Origin: Cupriavidus campinensis | Lineage (GTDB): Bacteria; Pseudomonadota; Gammaproteobacteria; Burkholderiales; Burkholderiaceae | Direction: 5' to 3' | Length of the DNA: 64,000 nt | NCBI RefSeq assembly: GCF_905397395.1 | Contig: NZ_CAJPVH010000008.1 | Coordinates: 90,307-154,306, forward strand | Shown: positions 46,577-54,221 of the stretch, piece after piece | Layout: the number at the start of each line of letters is the position of its first letter | How positions within the stretch are numbered: the first letter of the stretch is position 1 | Notes under the pieces: generated by a model | What the model was told of the DNA's origin: nothing | Seen by the model: only the letters and a program-made list of their open reading frames with translations | The model's database searches: none | Made by a program: the position numbers and the translations under genes

Positions 46577-46978
46577 CTACAGACAGAACCGTTTGGGCGG
46601 GCGCTCGAGGCGAGGCGGAACGACGGAGCGATATGCGAACTCCGGATGCGCGACCAACACGCTGGTCCATGCATCCGTGGCGGCGGCGGTGGCCAACGGC
46701 GTGCCCGCGAGGATTGCACAAGCGGAAATCGTGCAGGGAAGACGAGATGGGCCGCTGACATGTCGGTCATCGGCGCAACTGAATTGACTGACGCAGTCAT
46801 GGGGACTGCCGCTCTCGACACTGGCTTGCGCCGCTTGAGCAGGTATGTGTGCTGGCATTTGAGCGATGCCAGCGATACAGCAGCTGTCCAACGGCCCGGC
46901 CTGAGCCCGCAGGGGCAAAGCCAGCGCCAGGGTCAGCAGCACGACGAGACGCCAAAGGCGATTCATGGGCTTACACAT
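46577..46978 (-). CDS. Cys-rich exported hypothetical protein
   Basis: A 133-residue protein from ATG 46978 (or 46966). GGAGGGG lies upstream. A hydrophobic signal (LWRLVVLLTLALALPLRAQA) is followed by LDSCCIAGIAQMPAH, HDCVSQFSCADDRH and PCTISACAI. The regular Cys/His pairs suggest metal or disulfide chemistry in the periplasm. I know no named family for it with confidence. Confidence 0.65.
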   Translation of the reverse strand: MCKPMNRLWRLVVLLTLALALPLRAQAGPLDSCCIAGIAQMPAHIPAQAAQASVESGSPHDCVSQFSCADDRHVSGPSRLPCTISACAILAGTPLATAAATDAWTSVLVAHPEFAYRSVVPPRLERPPKRFCL

Positions 46979-47039
46979 TGGGCCCCTCCGAGCCGACGTG
47001 CGGTAGCGCCGTCGCGGGAACCATATTGAGTATGGAACT

Positions 47040-47258
47040 TCATCTTGCGCGAGACACGGTTGAGTCCGACATGGCGCTGCCCGCAGGGCAGTTCGACGCG
47101 AACGACAGGTAGACCTCGTCGAGCATGCGATGCTTGTCGCCGGCCAATTGTTCCAGGGCAGCCAGGAGGTGCTCGGCCACGCCGTACTGCTGCTGTGCGC
47201 ATGCCAGACGGAACGCGGCGAACACGTCATCAAATAACGTTGGCGTTGCAGTCGTCAT
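47040..47258 (-). CDS. small helical protein at the head of the metal operon
   Basis: A 72-residue protein (MTTATPTLFDDVFAAFRLAC, then YGVAEHLLAALEQLAGD) with no signal peptide. It is the first gene after the MerR-type promoter on the minus strand. Similar short helical proteins occur in metal clusters of Cupriavidus, but the function is unknown. GGGGAA precedes the ATG. Confidence 0.65.
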   Translation of the reverse strand: MTTATPTLFDDVFAAFRLACAQQQYGVAEHLLAALEQLAGDKHRMLDEVYLSFASNCPAGSAMSDSTVSRAR

Positions 47259-47321
47259 GCATTCCCCGCTGGATGCGTGGTTCGGCCAAGGCGTGATCGC
47301 CGCGATGCCGTCCTCATTTGC

Positions 47322-47352
47322 ACTATGGACCTTCCCACGGGGGTAAGGTCAA
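47322..47352 (-). promoter_or_regulatory. MerR/CueR-type promoter for the minus-strand cus-region genes
   Basis: Read on the minus strand: TTGACC (47352-47347), a 19-bp spacer holding the dyad CCTTACC-cccgt-GGGAAGG, and CATAGT (47327-47322). The over-long spacer with the dyad between -35 and -10 is the hallmark of MerR-family activation. No merR or cueR gene lies in the window. Confidence 0.75.
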
Positions 47353-47486
47353 GCAGTGCGTAGGCTGGCGTCGCGCGTCGATTGAAGACGACCGGTAAGC
47401 GCCACCCATGCGCAGGCGCTAGGCGTCAGGCTGGTGTAGAGAGCGAACCCGCCGTGAATCGCCCCGGCATTCGCGGCGCATGCGTT

Positions 47487-47699
47487 TCAAAACCGTCGAT
47501 GCATACACGGTCCACTTCCGGCACTGAGGCGTAACACGCAGTCACGCCACGGATCCGAGTCTTTCTGATAGCCGAGCTTTTCGCAAGCAGGCCCCTCAAC
47601 GCGTAATGAGGTCTCCATATCGCGCTCGGCGTGCGCGGTACGTTCAGCGACGGTCGCGCACCCGGACAACATGACGGTAATGAGTAATAAGACACGCAT
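47487..47699 (-). CDS. small lipoprotein
   Basis: A 70-residue protein with a very short signal and lipobox (LLLITVMLSGC, Cys14), then a charged helix (ATVAERTAHAERDMETSLRV). AGGAG precedes the ATG. It is upstream of, and separate from, the MerR-type promoter. No family recognised. Confidence 0.65.
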   Translation of the reverse strand: MRVLLLITVMLSGCATVAERTAHAERDMETSLRVEGPACEKLGYQKDSDPWRDCVLRLSAGSGPCMHRRF

Positions 47700-48232
47700 G
47701 AATTTCTCCTTTGCTCCTAGATGAAGGGAGTCCGTTGCGGTGGTCCAGGGCGCGACACGACCGGGAACCAGCGAAGCGGTGTGCAAACGGCGATGCCGTT
47801 ATCGTGAATCTAGGTTCTGATTGCTTTTGCACCAAGATCTGCCTTTGCAGAATGGCCCGCTGCGGGCCATCTTTCAGCGACCTTACTTCAGATTGCTATG
47901 CAATTACCCAACCATTTCAAGCTGGTCATCCATGTTCGGTTGGGCTTTCGTCCCAATGATGTTCCTCGGCTGACATTCACGACCAGCTCGTATTACGCGA
48001 CCATTACGTGCAGGAAATTTTTTCTGTGTTGTCTTGGCCTGGCAGCAAGCGTTTCCGTTTGGAAATTGCCGCCATCATTACCCGAGCATTACGCGACAGT
48101 CATCAAATTCGACTCGCGCGTCATTGCCAGGGCAATAGCGTTACAAGCGCTCACATTTGTAGGGAAACGCGAACACTGCCGGCAATGCAGAAGTCGTATG
48201 CTCCCACCCTCTACACATGCAAAGGAGAAAAC
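47700..48232. other. long intergenic regulatory region
   Basis: About 530 bases without a convincing gene, between a minus-strand lipoprotein gene and a plus-strand exported-protein gene. It contains two pairs of ATTAC direct repeats. The short ORFs here lack ribosome binding sites. Confidence 0.55.
47992..48103. promoter_or_regulatory. two pairs of ATTAC direct repeats, CopR-like sites
   Basis: ATTAC occurs at 47992 and 48003 and again at 48077 and 48088; both pairs are spaced 11 bp. Such 11-bp phasing is typical of OmpR/PhoB-family regulators like CopR. Read on the other strand, 48088-48102 gives TGACT-N5-GTAAT, near the TGACA-N5-GTAAT site at 51025. Confidence 0.6.
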
Positions 48233-48535
48233 ATGAAAAAGCTTCCAATCCTGGTCGGCACCGCGCTGGTCATCGGGTTCAGTTACGCCAATGCGCAGAC
48301 GCATGTCTACACGCATGATGGCTATGGTCGGGCAGGCCTCTACCCGTCACGGCCGGCGCCTGCCGCTGTGCACGTCGTGCCCGCGGTTGCGGTGGTACAT
48401 GATGCGCAGCCCTCGTACGGGCATGGCACTGCGCTGCGCGAGGCGCATCGCCAGCCGCGCCACGGCATCGAACATGGGCGACGTGAGCCTGAGCGCCGCC
48501 GGCACAATGCCGCTCACGGTTCACGCGGCCACTGA
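48233..48535 (+). CDS. His-rich periplasmic protein
   Basis: A 100-residue protein with a signal peptide (KLPILVGTALVIGFSYANA) and a mature part rich in His, Arg, Pro and Ala (THVYTHDGYGRAG; ending REPERRRHNAAHGSRGH). AAGGAGAAAAC gives a strong ribosome binding site. It may buffer metal in the periplasm. The ATTAC repeat pairs lie 130-240 bases upstream. Confidence 0.7.
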   Translation: MKKLPILVGTALVIGFSYANAQTHVYTHDGYGRAGLYPSRPAPAAVHVVPAVAVVHDAQPSYGHGTALREAHRQPRHGIEHGRREPERRRHNAAHGSRGH

Positions 48536-48702
48536 CGCACTCGCCTGTCATATTGATTGCCCGCAGGCGTGCCGACGCCGGTAGTGACGCCGGCGTCCGT
48601 TGGAAAAAGTCAGGGGAAGCGCTGCGTCTGTCATGTCCCCGTCATTCTACTGACAGGCGGCTCGTATAGACTCCCGACTCAATTGATGCTTGATGCCGCC
48701 GG

Positions 48703-49113
48703 ATGAGAAGGCTGTTGCGCCACCTATTGCTTTGGCTCGTTGTATTTGCATTGCCGATGCAGAACGTCGGCGCAGCGGCTACTCTTTCGTGCGGCGAGCT
48801 GACCGAGCTGCGGCAGGGCGCCGGTCTCTTTGCCACCCTTGCCACCATCGACGTCGCTGACGAGGCGAGCGCCGACGAGGCCGACGCACACTGCGATCCG
48901 AGGTCGCATCACTGTCCAGCAAGCAAAGCGCGCGGCAAGGCGCGCGGTTGTCAGGCGTGTTCTGCCTGCTCGGCCGCCTCGCCACTTGCCATCTTTGCCT
49001 TCTTGGGGACCCAAGCGTTGCCCATGAACGGCGCACTACCTGCGTCTCTTCTGTGGATATTTGCCAGCACAACGCCTGAGACGTTGCTGCGCCCGCCTTC
49101 CCGCCATCTCTGA
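48703..49113 (+). CDS. Cys/His-rich exported hypothetical protein
   Basis: A 136-residue protein with an N-terminal hydrophobic signal (LLRHLLLWLVVFALPMQNVG), a Cys/His segment (HCDPRSHHCPASK, then GCQACSACSAASP) and a second hydrophobic stretch (LAIFAFLGTQALPM). Architecture resembles small proteins found in cop/czc clusters, but no family is certain. A weak Shine-Dalgarno precedes the ATG. Confidence 0.6.
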   Translation: MRRLLRHLLLWLVVFALPMQNVGAAATLSCGELTELRQGAGLFATLATIDVADEASADEADAHCDPRSHHCPASKARGKARGCQACSACSAASPLAIFAFLGTQALPMNGALPASLLWIFASTTPETLLRPPSRHL

Positions 49114-49295
49114 CGCCGCCCACGCAACTCCTGGGCTGGCTACCTCCACCTTCGTAGATGTCGTCCTTCGGCCTGACCGAAGACGAAACAAACCTGCCTG
49201 CGCTCGTCCCTGTGCGAGAGCAAGGCAGGGCAATTATGGTGCGGCGTGCGATGTCGCCTGGCGGTCGCGCGCGCAGCACGATATTGGAGACAGCG

Positions 49296-50174
49296 ATGCG
49301 CATCTGTAATCAATGTAAGGCCCCGCTCAAAATTGACGTGTGGGCGTGCACCGCGTGCGGTTGGCAGCCCCGTGTTCTCGCCGGCGTGCTCTGCCTGGCA
49401 CCTGCCATGATGGTCGACCATGATGGGTTTCACGAACCGCTCTTTGTCGAGTATGAGAAGCTCGAAGCGACGCACTTCTGGTTCGTCTATCGCCGCAAAC
49501 TGATCCTGGACGCACTGCAGCGCTACTTTCCGGCCTTGCGCTCGTTCATGGACGTCGGTTGCGGGACCGCGGAGAACCTGCGCGCAGTCCAGGCCCGCTT
49601 CCCGCGTGCACGCCTGGTCGGCGGCGAGGCCTCGTTGCGCGCACTGATGAAGGGGCAGCGCAAATGCAAAGCTCAGTTGTTGCAGATGGATGCCCGCGCA
49701 ATTCCCTACAGCGACGCCTTCGATGTCCTCGGGGCGTTTGACGTCATCGAACACGTCGACGACGACGCCCAAGTGCTAGCGGAGATGTACCGTGCCTGCA
49801 GGAATGATGGGGGAATCGTATTGACAGTGCCCCAGCATCCGTCGCTGTGGAGCCATATGGACGATGCGGCCAAGCACAAGCGGCGCTATACCCGCCAAGA
49901 ACTGGTGAAGAAAGTGGAGGCGGCCGGATTCGAAATCGTGGACGTCACCTCCTTCATGACGCTGCTGCTGCCTGCGATGGCCATCTCCCGGTTGTGGCAG
50001 CGCGCCAAGCCGCCCGGCGATGCCATGGACGACGGGTTTCGCATTGGGGCGGCCATGAACGGCACGCTCGGGTGTGTTTGCACCCTCGAGCACAACCTAA
50101 TACGGGCCGGCTTGCGTTTCCCGGCAGGCGGCTCGCTGTTGCTGGTGGCCAGGAAGAAGGGATGTTCTTTGTAG
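49296..50174 (+). CDS. SAM-dependent methyltransferase with N-terminal zinc ribbon
   Basis: A 292-residue protein starting at ATG 49296 with GGAG upstream. A zinc ribbon (CNQCKAPLKIDVWACTACGW) is followed by a class I methyltransferase fold: MDVGCGTAENLRAV (motif I), a Glu acidic loop (GGEAS), LGAFDVIEHVDDD and NDGGIVLTVPQHPSLW. This resembles methyltransferases of lipid, quinone or cell-surface pathways; the substrate is unknown. Confidence 0.82.
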   Translation: MRICNQCKAPLKIDVWACTACGWQPRVLAGVLCLAPAMMVDHDGFHEPLFVEYEKLEATHFWFVYRRKLILDALQRYFPALRSFMDVGCGTAENLRAVQARFPRARLVGGEASLRALMKGQRKCKAQLLQMDARAIPYSDAFDVLGAFDVIEHVDDDAQVLAEMYRACRNDGGIVLTVPQHPSLWSHMDDAAKHKRRYTRQELVKKVEAAGFEIVDVTSFMTLLLPAMAISRLWQRAKPPGDAMDDGFRIGAAMNGTLGCVCTLEHNLIRAGLRFPAGGSLLLVARKKGCSL

Positions 50175-50509
50175 AGAGCGCAGTCACGCATGGGCCCATC
50201 GCGGCGTTTAGCGTCAACGACGAGGACGCCGCGGGCCGCGTCTCAAGCGCTCGCCAGGCTCGTCTGTGCGCAAGAGCGGACCTTCTTCCGGAATGCCTTG
50301 GCTCGCGCTGCCGTCAGGGCAAGCGTCGCAGGCGCGGCCCTCGCGACTGACAATCCAGGTCGTTAACCGCGACGACGTACCCATTTCTGCAACGCAGATG
50401 GATGCGGGAAAGCTTACGGGGATGTAATTCGCGAGTAACGTCGTCGTGAGTCCCAGCCGCCTACCATGACACCTAAGAGGTTATGCCTCGAAACGTTATG
50501 GAGCGCATC
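50175..50509. other. intergenic region with a possible regulatory site
   Basis: About 335 bases without a convincing gene. Its 3' part contains GTAAT-N6-GTAAC, a possible control element for the following gene. Confidence 0.5.
50414..50439 (+). promoter_or_regulatory. CopR-like site upstream of the CzcE-like gene
   Basis: TTACG-N5-GTAAT (50414-50428) and GTAAT-TCGCGA-GTAAC (50424-50439) lie 71 bases before the start codon at 50510. A related GTAAC-N6-GCAAC stands in the same orientation upstream of the other CzcE-like gene. This is a degenerate match and is inferred. Confidence 0.4.
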
Positions 50510-50995
50510 ATGAACACCAAGAAGACCGCTTTGACCGCTTTGACTGCATTGGCGCTGGCGGCCCTCTCCGTCCTATCCAGTTCACCGGCGTGGAGTGCGG
50601 ACCAGACCAGAACCAATGCGGGCGACAACTGGGCGGAGCACGTGCGGCGGCAAGCCGCCGACCAAGCCAGCTCACCGGCACCGCTCACAGTGCCCAGCGC
50701 GATGGCTATAGCGCAGGCTGCTACTCCATTGGGGCCGCAGGCGACGCTCTTCGGTAGCCTGGCGCCAGCGAACACGGCTGCACGCGCGGTGACGCTCGCT
50801 CCCGGCCTGAAGTCTGTCAATGTGGCCTCCGGCGACACCGTTACTTTTCGCAGCGGCGCGCAGGAAGCCACCTGGACATTCGCCGAGCTTGTTCAAGGAA
50901 AATCCGTGGATCTTGGCGTCCTGTTCCCAGCGATGCCCAACGCCCAAGGCGTGCGCGTCTATATCGAGCGCAGCAAGCTCTATACCGGTGGCTAA
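50510..50995 (+). CDS. CzcE/CopH-family periplasmic metal-binding protein
   Basis: A 161-residue protein with signal peptide (ALALAALSVLSSSPAWSA) and a C-terminal CzcE-type domain: LFGSLAPANTAARAVTLAPG, KSVNVASGDTVTF, ATWTFAELVQGKSVDLGVLF and VYIERSKLYTGG. These proteins bind Cu or other divalent metals in the periplasm. GGAGCG precedes ATG 50510. A second family member lies at 60463-60810. Confidence 0.82.
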   Translation: MNTKKTALTALTALALAALSVLSSSPAWSADQTRTNAGDNWAEHVRRQAADQASSPAPLTVPSAMAIAQAATPLGPQATLFGSLAPANTAARAVTLAPGLKSVNVASGDTVTFRSGAQEATWTFAELVQGKSVDLGVLFPAMPNAQGVRVYIERSKLYTGG

Positions 50996-51024
50996 GAAAG
51001 GCCGGTTTGCCAGGAGTGAAAACA

Positions 51025-51039
51025 TGACACATTTGTAAT
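51025..51039 (+). promoter_or_regulatory. CopR-type box
   Basis: TGACA-CATTT-GTAAT agrees fully with the TGACA-N5-GTAAT consensus I recall for Pseudomonas CopR/CinR regulators. It lies 86 bases before the start of the repeat-protein gene. Outer bases (TGAC...GTCA, 51025-51049) also form an inverted repeat. Confidence 0.6.
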
Positions 51040-51124
51040 TTTGTCGTCAGGCCCTGGTGGGGTACATCTTTCTACACTGCAAGTGCAGGCTCACTGAGCC
51101 ACTATCGAAACAAGGAGAAATAGA

Positions 51125-51361
51125 ATGCGTACATTGAAGAAGACTGCCTTGGTGGCATTGACCGTGGCAACCCTTGGTGGCGTCGCGGGCATCGCGAATG
51201 CTGGCGTCAATTCGCCGCGAGACCCCTTTACCGACGGCGGGCACGCCATGGGCACGCGCGATCCGTTCACCGATGGCAGTCACACCATGGGCACGCGGGA
51301 CCCGTTCACCGACGGTAGCCACGCCGTAGGCCCTCGCGACACGTTCAGCGACGGCGCCTAA
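51125..51361 (+). CDS. small periplasmic protein made of 13-residue repeats
   Basis: A 78-residue protein with signal peptide (KKTALVALTVATLGGVAGIANA) and a mature part consisting of about three and a half copies of RDPFTDG[GS]H[AT][MV]G[TP]. Each copy carries Asp, His and often Met, which could bind metal. AAGGAGAAATAG provides the ribosome binding site. A CopR-type box lies upstream and a terminator follows, so it is probably a separately induced copper gene. Confidence 0.78.
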   Translation: MRTLKKTALVALTVATLGGVAGIANAGVNSPRDPFTDGGHAMGTRDPFTDGSHTMGTRDPFTDGSHAVGPRDTFSDGA

Positions 51362-51427
51362 ATCTCGGCAACGCGCCGACCCGTCGGGGCGATGGGCCGC
51401 TTGCTGGGCCGGTGCGTTGACGCGGGG

Positions 51428-51456
51428 CGGGTATCGGGAAACTGTCCCGATACCCG
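51428..51456 (+). terminator. hairpin terminator after the repeat-protein gene
   Basis: CGGGTATCGGGA and TCCCGATACCCG form a 12-bp stem with a 5-nt loop. A short T-rich tract (TTATTGTG) follows. The T-run is weak, so termination efficiency is uncertain. Confidence 0.65.
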
Positions 51457-51660
51457 TTATTGTGCTTGCGCGCGCGCCGAGGTTCAGCCTTGCCCATGCG
51501 CCGGCTCGGGTCGGACCAGGCCTGATCTAGGCAGACGGCATAGGCTGCAGCGGCCGGACCGCACCCAGCCCAGCGAGTCATCATCGCGCCTTCGGCGCGA
51601 TTCTTTTTGTCTACCGCCGGCTCAACACAGCGTTGCGTGCTGCAACGGCTGCGGCTGGTA

Positions 51661-53400
51661 ATGCCCGGCCTTTCCCCCCATGCGCCAATGTTGGAACCGA
51701 ATCTAAACCGGTCGCGCCGTGACCCGCCTTCGCCCGACACACCACCAAGCGGGGCGCGCGCAAATTGGGTGGGTCGCCCCTGGCGTCTGGAGGTCGGCGT
51801 CGAGACCTTGCTGCTCGGCTGCTGCCTATATTTTGTTCTCGTCCTGAACGGTCCGTTTTGGCGGGCGCTCTTCGCCGAACGGCCGTTGAGCGGGCTGCGC
51901 GATCTGGGCTACGGCGTGGCAGTGGGCACCGCGCTGGTCACGGCGCATTTTGTGCTGCTGGCGCCGTTCATGAACCGCTGGACCGCCAAACCGTTATTGA
52001 CAATATTGGTCGTAGTGGCCGCCGGTGCCAGCTATTTCATGGGTCAATACGGCATCTACCTTGACCCCGGCATGGCCCGCAATGTGCTGCGCACCGACGT
52101 GGCGGAAGCTCGCGAGTTGCTGACGCTGCGTATGATGGGCAGCATCGCGCTCTTGGCACTACCACCATTGTTGTTGTTGCCGTGGGTGACGCTGCGCCAG
52201 CGTTCACTGACGCGAAGCGTTGGCCTGCGCGTGGTCGCGATGTTGGTGGCCGTTGTTGTCGGCGTGGGGACGCTGTCCTTGGTGTTTAAGGATTTCGCAG
52301 CCCAGATGCGCAATCATAAGGAGATCCGCTATCTGCTCGCGCCGGTCAATGTAGTGTACGCCTTTAGCGGGGCGCTGGCACGCGATGCCAGTATCGCGAA
52401 CCGGCCGCGCCAGCCGGTGGGCACCGATGCCCGGCTCGGCGCTAGCTGGGGCGAGCACAACAAGCCCCTGCTCTTCGTGATGGTCGTGGGAGAAACCGCA
52501 CGAGCGGCGAACTGGGGGCTCAGTGGCAGGTCGCCTCATGACACGACGCCGAACCTGGCGCAGCGCGCTGTGATCAATTTCGCTCAAGTCACCAGTTGCG
52601 GCACCAATACCGAGGTCTCTCTGCCCTGTATGTTCTCGTCCCAGGGACGTCGCAATTACGACGAAGATGCCATCAAGGCCAGCGAGTCATTGCTACACGT
52701 CATCGGACGAGCGGGACTGAAGGTGGGGTGGGCAGACAATCAATCGGGATGCAAAGGCGTCTGTGCAGGCCTGCCCACGTGGCAGCCGGATCCTCAGGCT
52801 ATGTCGGCGTTATGCGATCGCGACCGCTGCCTGGATGAAGTGTTGTTAGCCGGGGCGGAAGCTTTGCGGCACCAGCTACCTGGCAGCTTGGTCGTGGTCC
52901 TGCACCAACTCGGCAATCATGGTCCCGCGTACTACCGGCGGTATCCGGCCCGATTCGCGCAGTTCGGTCCGACTTGCGACACCGATGATCTCTCGCGCTG
53001 TACCCCAGAGCAAATTCGCAACGCGTACGACAATGCATTGCTGTACACCGATCATATGCTCGCACGCACCATCGACTGGCTACAACAACTCGAGGCGCGC
53101 TATGACACGGCCATGATCTATGTATCCGACCATGGCGAGTCGCTGGGAGAGCGCGGACTGTTCTTGCATGGCATGCCTTACGCGATTGCTCCGCGGGAGC
53201 AGACCGATGTACCGATGGTGATGTGGTTCTCAGCCTCATTCGCCCACCGCATGCGGCTCGATGTCTCCTGCCTGCGCGCGCGTGCGCGCGAACCCGCCAC
53301 GCATGACCACTTATTCTCCACGGTCTTGGGCCTGCTGGATATCCGCACCCAGACCCGGGATGCCACCATGGATTTGTCGGCACGCTGCCGCAACGGATAA
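51661..53400 (+). CDS. EptA-type phosphoethanolamine--lipid A transferase
   Basis: A 579-residue inner-membrane enzyme that would add phosphoethanolamine to lipid A. Five N-terminal helices precede a periplasmic sulfatase-fold domain with MVVGETARAANWGLSGRSP, the catalytic TSCGTNTEVSLPCMFS (acceptor Thr at about 315-317), VVLHQLGNHGPAYYRRYP and YVSDHGESLGERGLFLHGMP, which carry the metal ligands. Even numbers of Cys in the periplasmic part fit disulfide bonds. ATG 51661 is chosen, but 51688 is also possible. The stop shares one base with the following gene. Confidence 0.9.
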   Translation: MPGLSPHAPMLEPNLNRSRRDPPSPDTPPSGARANWVGRPWRLEVGVETLLLGCCLYFVLVLNGPFWRALFAERPLSGLRDLGYGVAVGTALVTAHFVLLAPFMNRWTAKPLLTILVVVAAGASYFMGQYGIYLDPGMARNVLRTDVAEARELLTLRMMGSIALLALPPLLLLPWVTLRQRSLTRSVGLRVVAMLVAVVVGVGTLSLVFKDFAAQMRNHKEIRYLLAPVNVVYAFSGALARDASIANRPRQPVGTDARLGASWGEHNKPLLFVMVVGETARAANWGLSGRSPHDTTPNLAQRAVINFAQVTSCGTNTEVSLPCMFSSQGRRNYDEDAIKASESLLHVIGRAGLKVGWADNQSGCKGVCAGLPTWQPDPQAMSALCDRDRCLDEVLLAGAEALRHQLPGSLVVVLHQLGNHGPAYYRRYPARFAQFGPTCDTDDLSRCTPEQIRNAYDNALLYTDHMLARTIDWLQQLEARYDTAMIYVSDHGESLGERGLFLHGMPYAIAPREQTDVPMVMWFSASFAHRMRLDVSCLRARAREPATHDHLFSTVLGLLDIRTQTRDATMDLSARCRNG

Positions 53401-54221
53401 TGCCGCTCATGAGAGAAATGCCGTTGGTTCAGACGCCCGCCAGTCAGCGTTGGCTGCGCCAGCAATGGTGGCTGCTGGCATCGGCCGCGCTGGTGCTGGC
53501 CTACGTGTTCCAGCGCACCGAACTTGACCTCTGGCTTGAGGGCCGTTTCTACGATGCCGGTCGGGCGGTCTTCCCATTGCGCCAGCACTGGCTATTTGAA
53601 GCGGTGCTCCACAAAGGCGCGAAGTGGCTCACTTACCTCGCCGTAGCCGCGGCCATGGGTGTCTGCTGGCTGGGCTGGCGAGGGCGTCTGCCTTGGCTGC
53701 CGCGTCGCAATGTGTTGCTTGCCGCTGCGGGCATGGTGGTGATCCCGTTGAGCGTCACGCTCCTGAAGCTCATGACGGGACGCCATTGTCCCTGGGACAT
53801 GGCTCAGTTCGGCGGCAGCCTGCCCTATATGCGGCTGCTGGATCCGCTGCCAGCTGACGTCAAGCCGGGACAATGCTTTCCTGCCGGTCACGCGGCCACC
53901 GGCTTTCTCTGGGTCGTGTGGGGGATCGCATTGCGTCCCGCCGGCCGTCGTTGGGCGTGGGTTGGGCTGGCTGGCGGACTGCTACTGGGCGGCACACTTG
54001 GCGCGGCCCGCATGGCGCAGGGCGCGCACTTCCTGTCGCACACGCTCGCGACCCTCTGGGTGGCGTGGGCGGTAAGTTTGCTACTCGCGTGGGCGCTGGG
54101 AGCCGACGTGCGGTTAGCCAGCGCCGCGCCGCGCCAAAGCCAGGAAGACTGCCCGCGCCATCGCAGACCACCGCCAGAACGCGACTCACAACTGTCTCGC
54201 GATGGCCTCGATCGGCTTTAA
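53400..54221 (+). CDS. PAP2-family lipid phosphatase paired with the EptA-like enzyme
   Basis: A 273-residue membrane protein with PAP2 motifs KLMTGRHCPWD, CFPAGHAATGFLW and ARMAQGAHFLSHTLATLW. PAP2 partners are often found next to EptA and may hydrolyse lipid phosphates or diacylglycerol-related products. The start TAATG overlaps the previous stop. The basic C-terminal tail (RHRRPPPERDSQLSRDG) overlaps the 3' end of the convergent nuclease-like gene by 36 bases. Confidence 0.87.
   Translation: MPLMREMPLVQTPASQRWLRQQWWLLASAALVLAYVFQRTELDLWLEGRFYDAGRAVFPLRQHWLFEAVLHKGAKWLTYLAVAAAMGVCWLGWRGRLPWLPRRNVLLAAAGMVVIPLSVTLLKLMTGRHCPWDMAQFGGSLPYMRLLDPLPADVKPGQCFPAGHAATGFLWVVWGIALRPAGRRWAWVGLAGGLLLGGTLGAARMAQGAHFLSHTLATLWVAWAVSLLLAWALGADVRLASAAPRQSQEDCPRHRRPPPERDSQLSRDGLDRL

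Noticed and set aside
51218..51358. CRISPR or satellite repeat
   Set aside because: Repeats are in frame within a small exported protein and have no unique spacers.
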